A stretch of DNA of 64,000 nt from Gigaspora margarita. Lineage: Eukaryota; Glomeromycota; Glomeromycetes; Diversisporales; Gigasporaceae. Within the stretch, counting starts at the first letter, position 1. Each line of letters starts with the position of its first letter. Positions 1-11,368 of this stretch are shown piece after piece. The stretch lies in NCBI GenBank assembly GCA_009809945.1, contig WTPW01000027.1:259017-323016 (forward strand). Reading direction: 5' to 3'. The translations under genes were made by a program, and so were the position numbers. The notes below the pieces were generated by a model. It made no database searches. It was not told the DNA's origin and saw only the letters and a program-made list of their open reading frames with translations.

Positions 1-907
1 GGGGTGTAGTTAGAGGAGTAGTATTAGGAGTTGTATTAGCTTGGTATAGTTCGTTGACAACTGGTAATTGGGTGGTTACTGGTGGAGGAGTTCATCGAAA
101 ATATTGTGCAGGGTTAAGATTTTGGAGAAATCTTGGTAGTGGATTAGGAGGTGGAGTATCAGGTCGAGTAAGAGGTTGGTCGAGGTGAATTTCAGAGAAA
201 GGTGAAGAAGGAAGTGGAATGCGAGGAGGAAATTGAACTTGGGTAGTATTTTCATCGTAGGGTAAGAGAGAAGAGGTATAAGAAGGTCCAGCAAAATTAT
301 CTAGATCTTCTGGTTCTAAGGTATGTATTGATCGAGTGGTAAGAGAGATTCTATAATTTAACTCTTCGTCAGTTCCTTGAGTGATAGGAGAGAGATGATC
401 AAGGTTATTGATTACTCAGCCAAATATTGGGGTAGAAATAGCAGGGGTTTCAAGATGGACGTCAAAGACGTTTCTTTCAAAGTTAGCGGGTAATGTAGGA
501 GCAAGAGTAAAATGAGTATTGGCATGGAGGAGAGCAGCAATAACTGCTAAAGGATCAAGGTGAGGGTTGTTGTATCTGCAACTAAAAACAATATCCCTAG
601 CGGCAGCTCTAAGGGTATTATAATCTCAAGGGAGAGTTAAAATAAAATGGGTGTCAACCGTTTGTTGAGTATAACGATGGGCAAAATATGTATTTCGGGA
701 TTCATTCCAAAAGCGACGGAAGGCTCGATGATATTCTATAGGTGGGTAACAAATGCGACAAGATAAATCAGGGTCAGTAATTTGTATAACTTCAGTGGCA
801 AGAGAAGAAGGATGGTGGACGTCGTGTGCTTCAATTTGTTCTAAATGATTTTGGTAAGCTCTACTTATATAAAAAGGTCTAAGAGATAAGTAATTTAAAA
901 TTTTGAC
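1..907 (-). pseudogene. Broken gag-like frame of an LTR retrotransposon
   Basis: On the minus strand one frame stays open from 907 to the window edge apart from three in-frame TGA codons at 628-626, 417-415 and 94-92. Upstream it meets a TAA at 910-908, and I see no ATG that could start it, so it is a decayed or incomplete copy. The translated stretch is gag-like in character: an acidic/polar region with FWNESRN and ARDIVF motifs, then a proline/threonine/serine-rich tail. I do not recognise a specific family. Its place just downstream of an LTR and primer-binding site on the same strand is the main argument for gag. All three stops are TGA, two of them where a tryptophan would fit, which suggests G-to-A decay. 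The rest of the element (pol, 3' LTR) would lie left of the window. Confidence 0.55.
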
Positions 908-1026
908 TTAAGAGAAAAGAGAAAAAAAGGTTTAGATACTAGGATGTCTAGAATATACTAAGAAAAGGTAAAGAAATTTCAAACTGGGTCTAAAAGAAAA
1001 TAACTAATAACAATAACTAAACAAAA

Positions 1027-1168
1027 AGTGCTACAAAAGCAGAGGCTTCAAGTATGCCCTTCTGAACGAATCTTTTTCAATTCGACAGGAAAATACCAGT
1101 GCTACAAAAGCAAGAGGCTTCAAGTATGCCCTTCTGAACGAATCTTTTTCAATTTGACAGGTAAACCA
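1027..1168 (-). repeat. Two-copy 71-bp tandem duplication in the retrotransposon leader
   Basis: The unit starting AGTGCTACAAAAGC at 1027 recurs at 1098 with a few mismatches, a period of 71 bases. It lies between the primer-binding site and the gag-like frame, so it is in the 5' leader of the retrotransposon. The 77-residue open frame over it is a by-product of the duplication. Confidence 0.8.
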
Positions 1169-1276
1169 AAAATAATAACTTTAATAAGAGAAGAAAAGAG
1201 ACAAAAGAAATATCCTTGCAGAGAGAAGAGAAGGGGTCCTAAGAGTTCCGGCTATTTTTAATGATTTCTGCCAGAA

Positions 1277-1283
1277 GGCACCA
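1277..1283 (-). other. Primer-binding site start (TGGTGCC)
   Basis: Read on the minus strand, TGGTGCC begins three bases after the LTR end and continues into TTCTGGCAG. A TGG-initial sequence right after a 5' LTR is the expected complement of a tRNA 3' CCA end, here one ending GGCACCA. This fixes the element's orientation. Confidence 0.7.
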
Positions 1284-1286
1284 AAA

Positions 1287-1727
1287 TATTACAAGCTACT
1301 ATTGCCTTCAATATAGTACTTGCAACACAACACACAGCGACAGGGATCTTATAAGGGTCAGAGAAGATATGAAGTGGTGTGCAAGTGGAATGTTACTTCA
1401 CTAGAGCAGTTCAGTATATATTTATCAAAGGGCAAGGGAATATTTATTGGAATAAGATAGATTTTATTAATAGTAATATGATATAATGTAGAGAGGATAT
1501 TTATTTGTAAACATTAGGAGAGGAGAGGGAAATCTGAGTCTGATGTGGAGGAGGGAGAAAAGCTAGGGTTTATATACATTTTGCAAAGCTAAATAAATAC
1601 TAAATATAATATAATAATAAAACTATAAAATGGTAAAACTGTAAAACTGTAAAACTGTAAAACTGTAAAACTGTAAAACTGTAAAACTGTAAAACTGCGC
1701 TTTGGTCAAGCAACCTATTCTATAACA
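1287..1727 (-). mobile_element. 5' LTR of the left-edge LTR retrotransposon
   Basis: This 441-bp block aligns over most of its length with 63411-63993. On the minus strand it begins TGTTATAG and ends CTTGTAATA, where the other copy ends CTTGTAACA, so the family has TG...CA ends. A TATA box (GTATATAAA) is at about 1578-1570. It contains an 8-bp minisatellite upstream of that TATA box, in U3. A primer-binding site follows at once, so this is a 5' LTR with the body to the left. Confidence 0.85.
1634..1697 (-). repeat. 8 x 8-bp minisatellite (TAAAACTG) in the LTR U3
   Basis: Eight perfect copies of TAAAACTG. They sit upstream of the LTR TATA box in the direction of transcription, where enhancer repeats often lie. 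The other LTR carries a different repeat at the same place. Confidence 0.95.
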
Positions 1728-1740
1728 CTGGGTCTACTAA

Positions 1741-2062
1741 AATGCATCTATGGTGTTTTACACCATGTTACACAAAACCATTAGAATAGGCAATCAAAAT
1801 TTAAGATCAGATGTAATATAAAATTTTAGTTGTTTGTTTATTTTTTAAATATCGCAAAAGTTTGCTTATGAAACTACCTTTGGGGCTCTAATAAAAAAAA
1901 TTCCTTGCTAAATTTTGTATATACTAATGCCCCAATAAAATCTCAGGCCTCACCCTAACCCTAAGGTAATGAAATTTTATTTTTTGTTTTATAAAAAATT
2001 TATTTTTTTGTTTTTGTTACACAGATTTGCAAATCTATGGTGTAAAACACCATAGCCGCATT
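1741..2062. mobile_element. MITE, core-conserved family, copy A
   Basis: Terminal inverted repeats of about 26 bases: ATGCATCTATGGTG at the left, with its near-complement (CACCATAGCCGCAT) at the right. Each end contains the palindrome ATGGTGTTTTACACCAT. The core has the landmarks shared by copies B, C and D: CAATCAAAATT, GATCAG, TATGAAACTACCTTT, CTTGCTAAATTTT and CACCCTAACCCTAA. No coding capacity. Confidence 0.75.
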
Positions 2063-2826
2063 TTATATTATCCAAAAATATCATTATATAGTCACAAATA
2101 GCTTATAATTACTATCACATTTTTTAGAAGCTTTTTAAGATTTTTTATTGGAAAAATACTCTTATATAATCACAATATTATATATAAAGTCCAAGTTTGC
2201 TACTGTAGATTCCTAAAGTAAGCAATTTTGTTTTGGACAAAAAGTTATACAAAAAATTGGAAGTAACTATTTTAGGTAAAATTGGTTTTTAGTGATTACA
2301 AGAGTTGCTACATAGTGAAGTTCAAAATTTACTATTCACTAATTATAATTACTTAAGTAAATATGTTCAGAAAAACAAAATGCATATATAGTAAATTTTT
2401 ATCAAAATTAGAGAACTTTTAATTATTTGACTTCTAATTTTTACATTCATTAAATATATTTTTAAAAATATTCTAATTTTTTTATTGGATATAAAAGTTA
2501 AAGCAAATAAAAAAAAGTTCTTTAATTTGGCCAAAAATTTTAGAATATATATATTTTGATCTGCTAAATAAGTCTATTTAAGTGATTATAATCAATTTAC
2601 ATATTAAATTTAGACTTTACTATATAAGTGACTATTATCAATTGTGGGATAGCTTATTTTCAGGTAAAAGAAGTTTTGGGTTTTTGGTCAAAACAAAGGA
2701 AGTAGTTTATTTTCAGGAATCTATGGTAAGTAAATCGATTAATGCATTAAGAAAGCTAGTTGACATGACAAATTACACATATTTGAAAATTTTGACAAAC
2801 TATTATTAATTTGTTTTTTTATAATC
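2063..2826. other. A/T-rich spacer, no gene seen
   Basis: Low-complexity A/T-rich DNA. A 75-codon open frame at 2582-2809 has no recognisable content and composition like its surroundings, so I do not call it. Confidence 0.6.
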
Positions 2827-3124
2827 ATTGCTAACCATAACCACAGTGATGATCACCTGTATATAATTTGCCAATCAAAATTCGGATCAGGTTAAATGTA
2901 AATTAATTTTATATAACAAAAATAAAGAATTTTTTAAAAAATCACTTCTAACTAAAAATTTTGTCTTTGAAACTTCTTTTTTTTATGCAAAAAAAAAAAT
3001 TCATTGCTAAATTTTACTATATATAAAGCTCTATTCTAACCTCTAACCTTTACTCTTACCCTAACTTTAAAAGGATTTAATTTTTATTTATGTATTGTAG
3101 ATCACTGTGGTTATGGTTAGCAAT
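2827..3124. mobile_element. MITE, core-conserved family, copy B
   Basis: A 24-base perfect terminal inverted repeat: ATTGCTAACCATAACCAC... at the left and its complement ending GGTTATGGTTAGCAAT at the right. The core has CCAATCAAAATTC, GGATCAGG, CTTCTAAC, TTTTACTATATATAAAGC, CTAACCTCTAACC and TTACCCTAAC, closely matching copies C and D. The terminal repeat itself is unlike that of any other copy. Confidence 0.85.
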
Positions 3125-3184
3125 TTTTGTTTTTTCATTATATGTTGGACAAAAAAAATAATTTATTTTTTTTTGTATAATGTA

Positions 3185-3300
3185 AAGTAAAGAAGTAAAT
3201 TAATAAAAGTTTATCTAAATTTTATGAAAATTTTAGAATATATGTAATTTGCTAATCTGAACAACTTTACTTAATGCATAAAAGTACTTAGTACAATTTG
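3185..3300. repeat. Fragment of the 36-kb palindrome arm
   Basis: The stretch from TAATAAAAGTTTATCTAAAT through TCTGAACAACTTTACTTAAT matches the arm around 36310-36410, including the GAACAACTTTACTTA motif (3259-3273). It is one arm only, with no partner nearby. The remaining DNA to 3661 is A/T-rich with no gene seen. Confidence 0.6.
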
Positions 3301-3661
3301 GACATTTATATATAGCAACTATTTGTGATTATAAAATATTTACTTTTATATATTCACATTATAAATATTTTATATATTATTGTGACTATATAGGATAAAC
3401 ATTTTATAATCATACTCATTTATAATCACAACAAAATAGGTGATTATAGATGAGGATGACTGTTCAACTAACAAGCCTATACATGTTATCTCGAATGTGT
3501 CCATTACGTATAAAAAGCTTACATATAAAAAGCTTACACATGCCATTATGGCATCACAACGTGCTGGTACGTATCATTTTAAACATGTGCCATTCCGTGT
3601 AGCGTACGTATAGTCATTGAAATTAAATGATTGATTAAAATATCATTTTATTTTTAATAAT

Positions 3662-4142
3662 TACCGTATTCCTCCGAAAATAAGCACCCCCGAATATAAG
3701 CACCCCCAAAATTATGTAATACCCGAAAATAAGCACCCCCAGCTTTTTATAAGCATACACTTGAATTAACCACAACAACACTTTTTTTTTTTGGATTCTC
3801 AGTTTCGTTAGCAAAATTATAACCGTGGATGACAATTTTATTTACCAGTGGTATTACTGTATCCTTTTAATGAACTGGTATTATAGTTGTATAAAGATCA
3901 AAGCAAATTACAAATTTATAAAGAATGCAAATCATAAATTTAAGCATTATATCAATTTTTTTAGCTATAATAATTGCCACGTATTGTTAACTTTATTTTT
4001 TAGTTGGCCCATACAATGATAATAACGTTGAATCGAACAAGGATTGTTTTTTGTAAGCAAATTTTTTAATTATTCGTGAAGTACCCGAAAATAAGCACCC
4101 TTATAGTAAAAAGGGGGTGCTTATTTTCGGAGGAATACGGTA
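3662..4142. mobile_element. TIR element, CCGTATTCC / AAAATAAGCA family (481 bp)
   Basis: Thirty-base perfect inverted ends: TACCGTATTCCTCCGAAAAT... and ...ATTTTCGGAGGAATACGGTA, consistent with a TA target duplication. CGAAAATAAGCACCC is repeated inside the left end and again inside the right end. No transposase. Other family members are at 34865, 47474 and 60362. Confidence 0.85.
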
Positions 4143-4516
4143 CAAAAAATGCACAAAATTCTAAATGATTCACCAGAATATTGAACTTCTTTTATAATGA
4201 ATGAGAACTATTCGTAAGAACTATTTCCAAAAATTACGGACGACTTTCTGCAAAAGTTCTAATAAAATTTTTTTTTGTACTTACTGGACATAATTTTTTA
4301 AATAGAATTTATATATTCTGTTAGTCGTAAACTCATAACTTGCATATTAACGAAATATTTGCGAATGTAACTTGTTTTCTGTCAAATTAATTTATGAAAA
4401 TTTCAGCCAATTCCTTGATCTTTTACTTAGTAATATGATCTTTTATGACCTGGGCATGTGCTAACACTGCTAATATGAGATGACGGGATTAGACGAATAC
4501 GAAATTCACCTATTGG

Positions 4517-4657
4517 CAGGGTTGGCAATGGAGCTCAATGGAGCCCAATGGAGTTGCGAATGGAGCCAATGGAGCTCTGAATGGAGCCAATGGATACTAG
4601 TTTTTTGAGCTCCATTTGCGCAACCATTGAGCTCCATTGGCTCCATTGCCAACCCTG
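4517..4657. mobile_element. hAT-type MITE (141 bp) with perfect 8-bp TSD
   Basis: Ends are CAGGGTTGGCAATGGAGC and its complement, a terminus typical of hAT elements, flanked by the 8-bp duplication CCTATTGG (4509-4516 and 4658-4665). The body is made of short AATGGAGCTC/AATGGAGCCC repeats and can fold on itself. A second copy of the same length is at 33459. Confidence 0.95.
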
Positions 4658-5084
4658 CCTATTGGGTAAGTTATCGGTTACCATAACAGTTTATTAATTA
4701 AGTATCTTTCGGGATAATTACTACAGCTAACACTTCCACTCAACGACGTTGAACTCTATCTGGATTTTCCTTAAACTTTGAGCTCTCGAACTCACTGCGT
4801 ATAAGCTGCTTTATTGTAAAGAAAACAAATTGAACTAATTCAATTAAGTCGATTAATTAGATAAATCCAACTAATAAAGGGGTTCAGAATTAAAAAAAAA
4901 ATAGCGTATTTCGGAAACAAATAAGAGTTTAAAAATCTTATTTGTGTATCAAAATTTTGAAATCGGAAAATGAAATGGGCGTTAGAGGCTCCCATTTGAA
5001 GAAATAAGTAAACATTTTTTTTATTATGTAGAACAACAAACTTTATTTAATAATAATAAAAGAGTAAATAATAAAACTTTTGTT

Positions 5085-5640
5085 TAAATTACTTACTGAA
5101 TTTTGCTCAAAAATTACTTAATGAACCTTGGCTCAAATTATTTATTAAATCTTTGCTCAAATTCTTTTTTTATATAACTTACTGAAGCTTCGTTCAAATT
5201 ACTGAACCTTCGCTCAAATTAATTACCGAACCTTTGTTCAAATTACCTAGCTTAAATTGTTTTTTTTTATATAACTTGCTGAACTAGAGTTAATACCTCT
5301 ATCCGGATATAAAAACACTATGTCACGTTATAACACATGACATAGTATATATCCGGATATATAAATCCGGATAGAGGTGAGGTGTTAACTCTATGCTGAA
5401 CCTTTACTGAACATTTGCTCAAATTATTTATTAAACCTTCATTTAAGTTATTTTTCTATATAACTTACTTTGCTCAATTGCTTCGAAACCTTTGCTCAAA
5501 TTACTAATCAAATCCTTGCTCAAATTATTCTTTTATATAACTTACTAAACCTTCGCATAAATTATTTTTTTATATTACTTACTAAACCTTTGCTTAAATT
5601 ATTTTTTATATTTAAACTTTTGCTTAGATTTTCTTTTTTT
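5085..5640. repeat. Degenerate minisatellite (TTACTGAACCTTGCTCAAAT type)
   Basis: A unit of roughly 35-45 bases built on ACTGAACCTT.GCTCAAATTA followed by TTTTTATATAACTT recurs more than ten times with drift. It is interrupted at 5285-5393 by a MITE whose target duplication TGCTGAAC is part of the repeat unit. Confidence 0.8.
5285..5393. mobile_element. Foldback MITE (109 bp) with perfect 8-bp TSD
   Basis: The ends TAGAGTTAA and TTAACTCTA are complementary, and complementarity continues through CCTCTATCCGGATAT and CACTATGTCA almost to the centre. It is flanked by TGCTGAAC on both sides (5277-5284 and 5394-5401). The 8-bp duplication points to hAT-type mobilisation. Confidence 0.9.
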
Positions 5641-7226
5641 ATATAGCTATCTTATATATTAACATGTCTCCAAAGAGAACTTTCAAGCAAACTATTATAA
5701 TTAACAAGAGAACTTGAAAAAAAATCTTTAGATTTAATTGTTTTTTCACGTATAGTAAGTTATCGATCTAGTTCTATGGCTTGTATTAATTCCAATAGTT
5801 TGTGCTAGTTGAGTATTCATTCATAAGTGTCCTTAAAAGATTATTTATTTGTTTAATTTAACGTTGTCAATGTGAAATTTTAGACATGTTAAGCATATAA
5901 CGATCTTTAGTTATGATCATATAAATAAGTGTATTTGAATTTTAATTAAAAAATAAATAAGATTTGTACATCACTTATTTGATAATAAATACGTCTTCTT
6001 ATTTTATCAAAATAAGATTTACGAATTTTAATTCTGAAACCTCTTAATTAGATCGAAAAGCATTCACATTACACGACACACAATATTTTTGTTTTGTCAC
6101 TTATTTCTGGCTTACACTATGAAAATACAAATGAGCAGCTTACTAGTATCGCGTAATTTTTTCTTTGACTGTCGTACTGACAGGTCATAGGCTGTATTAC
6201 TTTGTATAACTGACTATCGTCCGGACAGGTCGTAAAATGCATTCACTTCTATATGAATGACTAACGTCTTAATTATAAGCCACCTAACCCTCGTTACTGT
6301 CGTCCTGACAGGCCACTTTGGAAAAGTTACTGGGTAAGGGGGAGAGTCGATGTAACCAGAACAAATATCAGGTTCGTAGAAGAAAAAAGTTTACCTTACT
6401 TACGAATCTCAACAATACTAATATATATTTTGAACAATTACACAACGATTACTTTATACTTACTCATTAAATTACTTAACTGTACCTTACTTCTCCTTGA
6501 TCAATCAATCGATCGAACATGTGACCTTAAATGGACTACTGTCACATGTCCGAATCCGAACTGATTCGAGACAAAATTTGCTTCGATACTTACGTATCGA
6601 GCAGACTTATCTGGACTATGCCGCAGATAATTTAGGCCGGAGATGGTTTTATTGAAATTTGGCAGAATCATGATTGAGAAGCGAGTGACTGACCTGTGTC
6701 GGCCAGAACGGTAATGACATCCCGCGACAAAGCAATCGTAATTGCACTGGGGATTGTAGCCGGTGGGCCTACCGAAGCAAGCCGGCTGTAAGTGAGAAAT
6801 GTGCGTGAAGGAATGTACGTGATGAAACGATAGAATCACGTGCCTTCATCTTGGAGCGGGTTGGGCGGGTCGCACAAATTTCAGTTCAAGCACCTGCAGA
6901 CCTGGCTACGTCGTCCCCAATTCTTATACTTACTTGATTCTTAATTCCATGCATATACCATTGGCATATGCTAACCTTATTTGTCACTGATATTCCCACG
7001 CCGTCCCCTTCCTCTGCCCCTTTTTTTGATTATCACATGTGTTGTTCTTACCTGTAATGGTGATTTTTTTTAGGCGAAGGGTCGTGTGGCTGTTCTTCTT
7101 TTTGATCACGTTATCCACTATCACCTCACAAAATTCGACTAATTAAACAAATGCGATAAATCAGATAATTCAGGTAAATCAATTACGCAATTTTAGTATC
7201 ACTTAGTATCTTCGTCTGCAATACAT
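5641..7226. other. Intergenic region upstream of the first F-box gene
   Basis: No gene recognised. A palindromic motif of the type CTGTCGTCCTGACAGG occurs three times in degenerate form at about 6168, 6207 and 6297. From about 6500 to 6900 the G+C content is higher, and a 112-codon minus-strand frame (6501-6839) lies there. It resembles nothing I know, so it is left uncalled. It could be a relic of a gene. Confidence 0.5.
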
Positions 7227-7238
7227 TATTTAAACCGC
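7227..7238 (+). promoter_or_regulatory. TATA-like element TATTTAAACCGC
   Basis: It lies 35 bases before the ATG at 7273. The paralogue at 12189 has TACTTAAACCGC at 12131-12142, and both genes share CTTTCCAAA directly before the start codon. Conservation between otherwise diverged 5' flanks suggests a core promoter element. Confidence 0.45.
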
Positions 7239-7272
7239 TTAACAATTCAATCTTGTTCTTAATCTTTCCAAA

Positions 7273-9036
7273 ATGATAGAATTACCAAACGAATGTCTTT
7301 CTGAAATATTTAAAAGCTTTGGCAATAATAACAATAAAAATTATAGATTTTTATTTTCATGTCTTCTTGTAAACCGTCAATGGTGTCGTAATGTTATTCC
7401 AGTACTATGGAGTCGATCATTATCGTGTATTGATGATAGAAGACTTATGAGGATTTACCTTTTATCGTTGAATGCTGAAGAAAAGGCTCCATTAATTCCA
7501 TTAAATATATCACTTCCAGATGGACCAAAACCATTATTTGAATATAGTTTTTATACTATATCGATCAATTACCATTATTTAGAAAAAGGGATCATGAAAT
7601 GGCTTTGCCTTGAAGGTCATGAGCCCCATAGCTTATATAGAATAAAATATAAAAATGAGATTGAAGCAGTTATATATTCATTGATTAAAATGTTGCTACG
7701 AACTAGTGAAAAAATTAAGGAGTGGTTTTTTGATAATTTCAAAATGGACATTATTAATGGTGGTGACATAGAATTTAATAGTAAAATAGTAAAGTTATTA
7801 TTTAATTATAAAAACACCACTATTACTTTATTAGACTTTTCTTATATCAAACTTAGCTCTGAAGAAGTAAGAGCACTAACAGATATTCTTTGTAAAAATA
7901 CTCGCTTAGTCTCATTACGACTTAGTGATTGTAATCTTGGGTTTGAAAAAGTAAAGATACTGGCAGAGACACTTTGTAAGAGTACAACTCTATCCTATTT
8001 AGATCTTTCCGGTAATGATATTGGTTATGAAGGAGCGAAAGTAATTGCAGAAATCCTTAACAAAAATACTACAATAACTTCTTTAGGACTTAGTTATAAT
8101 CAATTTGGTTTTAAGAGTGGAAAAGTATTAGCGGAGGCACTTTATAAAAATATAACCCTAACTTCTTTGAAACTTAATAATAATCAACTTGGCTTTAAAG
8201 GAGGCAAAGCCTTTGCAGAAGCTCTTTGCAGAAATACTACTCTAATCTCCTTATGTATTTATAAAAATAATCTTGGTTCTGAAGGAATAAAAGTGATAGT
8301 AGGTGCACTTCACAAAAACAAAACTTTAACTTCTCTGAATATAGGAAATAACAAGATTGGCAGTGAAGGAATAAAAGTAATATCGGAGATTCTTTGCGAA
8401 GACATTGCCTTAACTTCTCTAGATCTTGGTTATAGTCAAATTGGAATTGAAGATGGCAAGATACTAGCAAACGCACTTTGTGAAAACACTACACTGACCT
8501 CCTTGATTCTTCATAACAATCAGCTTGGTTCTGAGGGAATGAAAGCATTGGCAGAAGCCCTTTACAAAAATGTTAAATTAACTTCTTTGAATCTTAGTTC
8601 TAACCAAATTACTTTTGATGGAATAAAAGCATTATCAGAAGCTATTTGTAAAAATAAAGTTCTGACATACTTAGATCTTAGTGAAAATAAACTTTCTTCT
8701 GAAGGAGTAGAAGTATTATCATATGCTCTTTGCAAAAATACCTCCTTAATTGATTTACGACTTTATGGTACTCTACTAGATGCTAATTGCAAAAACACCT
8801 CTTTAGTATTAGCAGAAGTTCTTTGTAAAAATATAACTTTAAAATTTTTGGATCTTAGTGATAATCAACTTGGTTATGAATATATTAAAATATTAATAGA
8901 AGCTCTCCGTGAAAACTCTACATTAACTCATTTAGAAATTTCTGGTAATCAGCTTAGCCACAGTGAATGCAAAGCATTAAAAAAAAATTTTTACAAAAAT
9001 AATATTTCGTTGAGTTTAGGTTATTTTTATAGTTAA
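7273..9036 (+). CDS. F-box / RNI-type leucine-rich-repeat protein (copy 1)
   Basis: A 587-residue intronless protein. Residues 1-50 are an F-box (LPNECLSEIF, then LFSCLLVNRQWCR and VLWSR), the module that docks on Skp1 in SCF ubiquitin ligases. Residues about 178-580 hold some 14 ribonuclease-inhibitor-like repeats of about 28 residues, pattern NTTLTSL.LS.NQLG.EG.K.LAEALCK. By family analogy the repeats pick the target protein; the target cannot be told. One repeat near residue 500 is shortened (TLLDANCKNTSLVLAE), and the paralogue has the same short repeat, so it predates the duplication. The ATG is preceded by CTTTCCAAA as in the paralogue. Located probably in cytosol or nucleus: no signal peptide or membrane segment. 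Such genes are heavily expanded in Rhizophagus. Confidence 0.9.
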   Translation: MIELPNECLSEIFKSFGNNNNKNYRFLFSCLLVNRQWCRNVIPVLWSRSLSCIDDRRLMRIYLLSLNAEEKAPLIPLNISLPDGPKPLFEYSFYTISINYHYLEKGIMKWLCLEGHEPHSLYRIKYKNEIEAVIYSLIKMLLRTSEKIKEWFFDNFKMDIINGGDIEFNSKIVKLLFNYKNTTITLLDFSYIKLSSEEVRALTDILCKNTRLVSLRLSDCNLGFEKVKILAETLCKSTTLSYLDLSGNDIGYEGAKVIAEILNKNTTITSLGLSYNQFGFKSGKVLAEALYKNITLTSLKLNNNQLGFKGGKAFAEALCRNTTLISLCIYKNNLGSEGIKVIVGALHKNKTLTSLNIGNNKIGSEGIKVISEILCEDIALTSLDLGYSQIGIEDGKILANALCENTTLTSLILHNNQLGSEGMKALAEALYKNVKLTSLNLSSNQITFDGIKALSEAICKNKVLTYLDLSENKLSSEGVEVLSYALCKNTSLIDLRLYGTLLDANCKNTSLVLAEVLCKNITLKFLDLSDNQLGYEYIKILIEALRENSTLTHLEISGNQLSHSECKALKKNFYKNNISLSLGYFYS

Positions 9037-9778
9037 TTCATATAATTTTAACCATTGCATTATGATATTATAAACACAACTTATGTTTTGAATAATTGAT
9101 TTATATATCTGTATATAATAAAAATTGAAATTAATAAAAAAAAAACATTACAAATAATTTTGAAAATATTCAGTATGTTGTCTAAGCATAATTTTATAAC
9201 TAAATACTGTAAATATTAAATAATATTCAGTTGTTTATAAAGTTTTCCGATCATAAAGTTTTCCGATCATATACATCACTTGAAATTAGGATCGATTCCA
9301 TTATAATCGTTTTAAAGTGTAAATCGAATTATAATATTTGTAAAAAAGATGATTAGTGATGATGATTGAAGAAATTTCTGAGATTTTAGATTGTCTACTG
9401 ATTATATTTTCAATTACATATATATTTTAATCAGTAAAATTTTAAAATATTATATTAGCAGCCCAAGTTTGAATAATTAAGATAAATAATTTTTTTACTA
9501 AATAATTCAAAAGATATTACATAATTCTGTAATTGTGTATATTCAAATAAATGAACATAATTTTACATAGTGTATACAATTTTTGTAAGTTTGTTAACTA
9601 GATTTCTATAATTCTAACTTTGAAAACAGCATGTAAAACAAAAATATTTAAAGAATTATATAGCACTATTTTTACAGTTTTAATGCAGTAATAAACGATC
9701 ACAACCATTCCCCAATTAAATCTACTTGAATATGTGATTATCCCAAAATAATAAGTAAAAAAAATTAAAGAGATATAT
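9037..9778. other. A/T-rich intergenic region
   Basis: Holds the 3' flank of the F-box gene, with AATAAAAATTG at about 9117 as a possible polyadenylation signal. The short unit AAGTTTTCCGATCAT is repeated at 9240-9270. No gene seen. Confidence 0.5.
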
Positions 9779-10023
9779 GGGCGGCCAAAAGTAGAAACCA
9801 AGGAAATTGTTTTTAGTAAGTTTTTTTAAACTTTAAATTTAAATATCTTGACAACTATTTAACCAAATCTAATAAATTTTTTTTTATTTTAATTATATAA
9901 CTATATAAAATTAAAATAAAAAAATTTTATCAAGCTTGGTTTAATAGTTGTTGTGATATTTTAATTTAAAGTCTAGAAAAAATTTACTTAGAAACAATCC
10001 TTGGTTTCTACTTTTGATCGCCC
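9779..10023. mobile_element. MITE with ~40-bp inverted ends (245 bp)
   Basis: The left end GGGCGGCCAAAAGTAGAAAC is nearly complementary to the right end GTTTCTACTTTTGATCGCCC. Complementarity continues through CCAAGGAAATTGTTTTTAG and further inward, so the element is close to a full hairpin. ATAT flanks both sides. No coding capacity. Confidence 0.85.
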
Positions 10024-10532
10024 ATATTATTTTAAATACTTTGATTTATGCTTACTAGCTAAATCAGTTTGAACAGGTAATACTTCTCAATTTAGATATG
10101 TACACCTTAGCATTGCTTCGCTTATCCTCGTTGCTTAGTGAGAATCACATCTAATTGTAAACTTAGGACACATTAGAAATGATCAAATTCTTTCACTACG
10201 AACTTTAATTATCAGAGATCATCAGTTAATCATTCCAATAAAAAATAATAAATATTCCAATAGTTCAGGAAAAAACAATAATAATAAATTTAAAAACAAA
10301 TGCCAAAGTCCTCATTTTACAATAATTTAGCATTATTTCAATAACCCGCATTTTTTTTTTTTAAATAAAAAAAATCTTTTAAATCTACATATTCATAACA
10401 TAAGCATGTACTGAATTTCAATCTATGTCGATTAATCAAGTGACATTTCAATTTTCAATTTTATAGATTGAAAAATTTAAGCGATCCTTGGTGCAGACCA
10501 GAGACACTTAAATTAATAGGTTGGTACTCAGC

Positions 10533-11360
10533 TAGTGATGGGCAACGCGCGGGATCCGCGCGTGATCCCGCGCGGGATTTTTAATATAAGATTGTCTGGC
10601 TTGCGTTAGCACATCATCTGGCCCGCATTAACAAATTATCCGGCCTGCTTTAACATAAGTGGGCCAATTCCTAATTAGTATTTGATGTAAATAAAAATAT
10701 TATGCACGCATTAACTTTTGATTTGTTTCTCGTTCCACATATATATACGTACGTACTGTACGTACAGAGATAATGCCCACACTGTATATTGAAATATAAT
10801 TTTTAAATTGTCATTATTAATAAAGTGGGAATCTATTATTGATTATTATTGAGTATAAAAGTGACTATTTGATCAGAAATTATAAGCCCGATTATTTTCT
10901 TATGAGTCGTTAATAATTTTGTGTGTATATAACCTTATTACTTATAAATTTACAGTAGCACATTTATATCTCGTTATGCACCTGATTACTTATAAATTTT
11001 TATACGCTATATGATTTGATCGTTTTATTGGCATTTTAATTTTTAAATATAATAATATTTTAAAAATAAATTGATAAAATTAAGACAAATCTGAATTGAT
11101 NAATTTAATAATTATAAGATTAAAATGTTTTAAAAGTAGGCAAAATCTATACAAGCATTATATTTGTAATAAAATGCAGTAAGGTTTATAAGAAAAATGA
11201 TTATGATTTTAACGAAAATTACATTCCTGGCGATGATTTATATATATATATTTTATTAATCGTGAAAAATTCGGAAACTCTACTCGATCCCGCGAATCCT
11301 GCCGCGGGATCCCGCATCCCGCGCGGGATTTTTAAAAAAATCGGGATTTGCCTATCACTA
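10533..11360. mobile_element. Non-autonomous hAT element (828 bp) with perfect 8-bp TSD
   Basis: The ends TAGTGATGGGCAA and TTGCCTATCACTA are inverted and hAT-like, flanked by TACTCAGC (10525-10532 and 11361-11368). Subterminal G+C-rich blocks (CGCGCGGGATCCGCGCG at the left, GCGGGATCCCGCATCCCGCG at the right) may be transposase-binding arrays. The centre is A/T-rich with no transposase frame, so it depends on a helper elsewhere. One ambiguous base at 11101. Confidence 0.95.
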
Positions 11361-11368
11361 TACTCAGC

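Noticed and set aside
1028..1261. 77-residue protein with internal repeat
   Set aside because: Created by the 71-bp duplication in the retrotransposon leader and lying opposite to the element's direction.
6501..6839. 112-residue minus-strand protein
   Set aside because: G+C is raised, but the His/Ser-rich content resembles no known family and no splice context extends it; kept only as a note.
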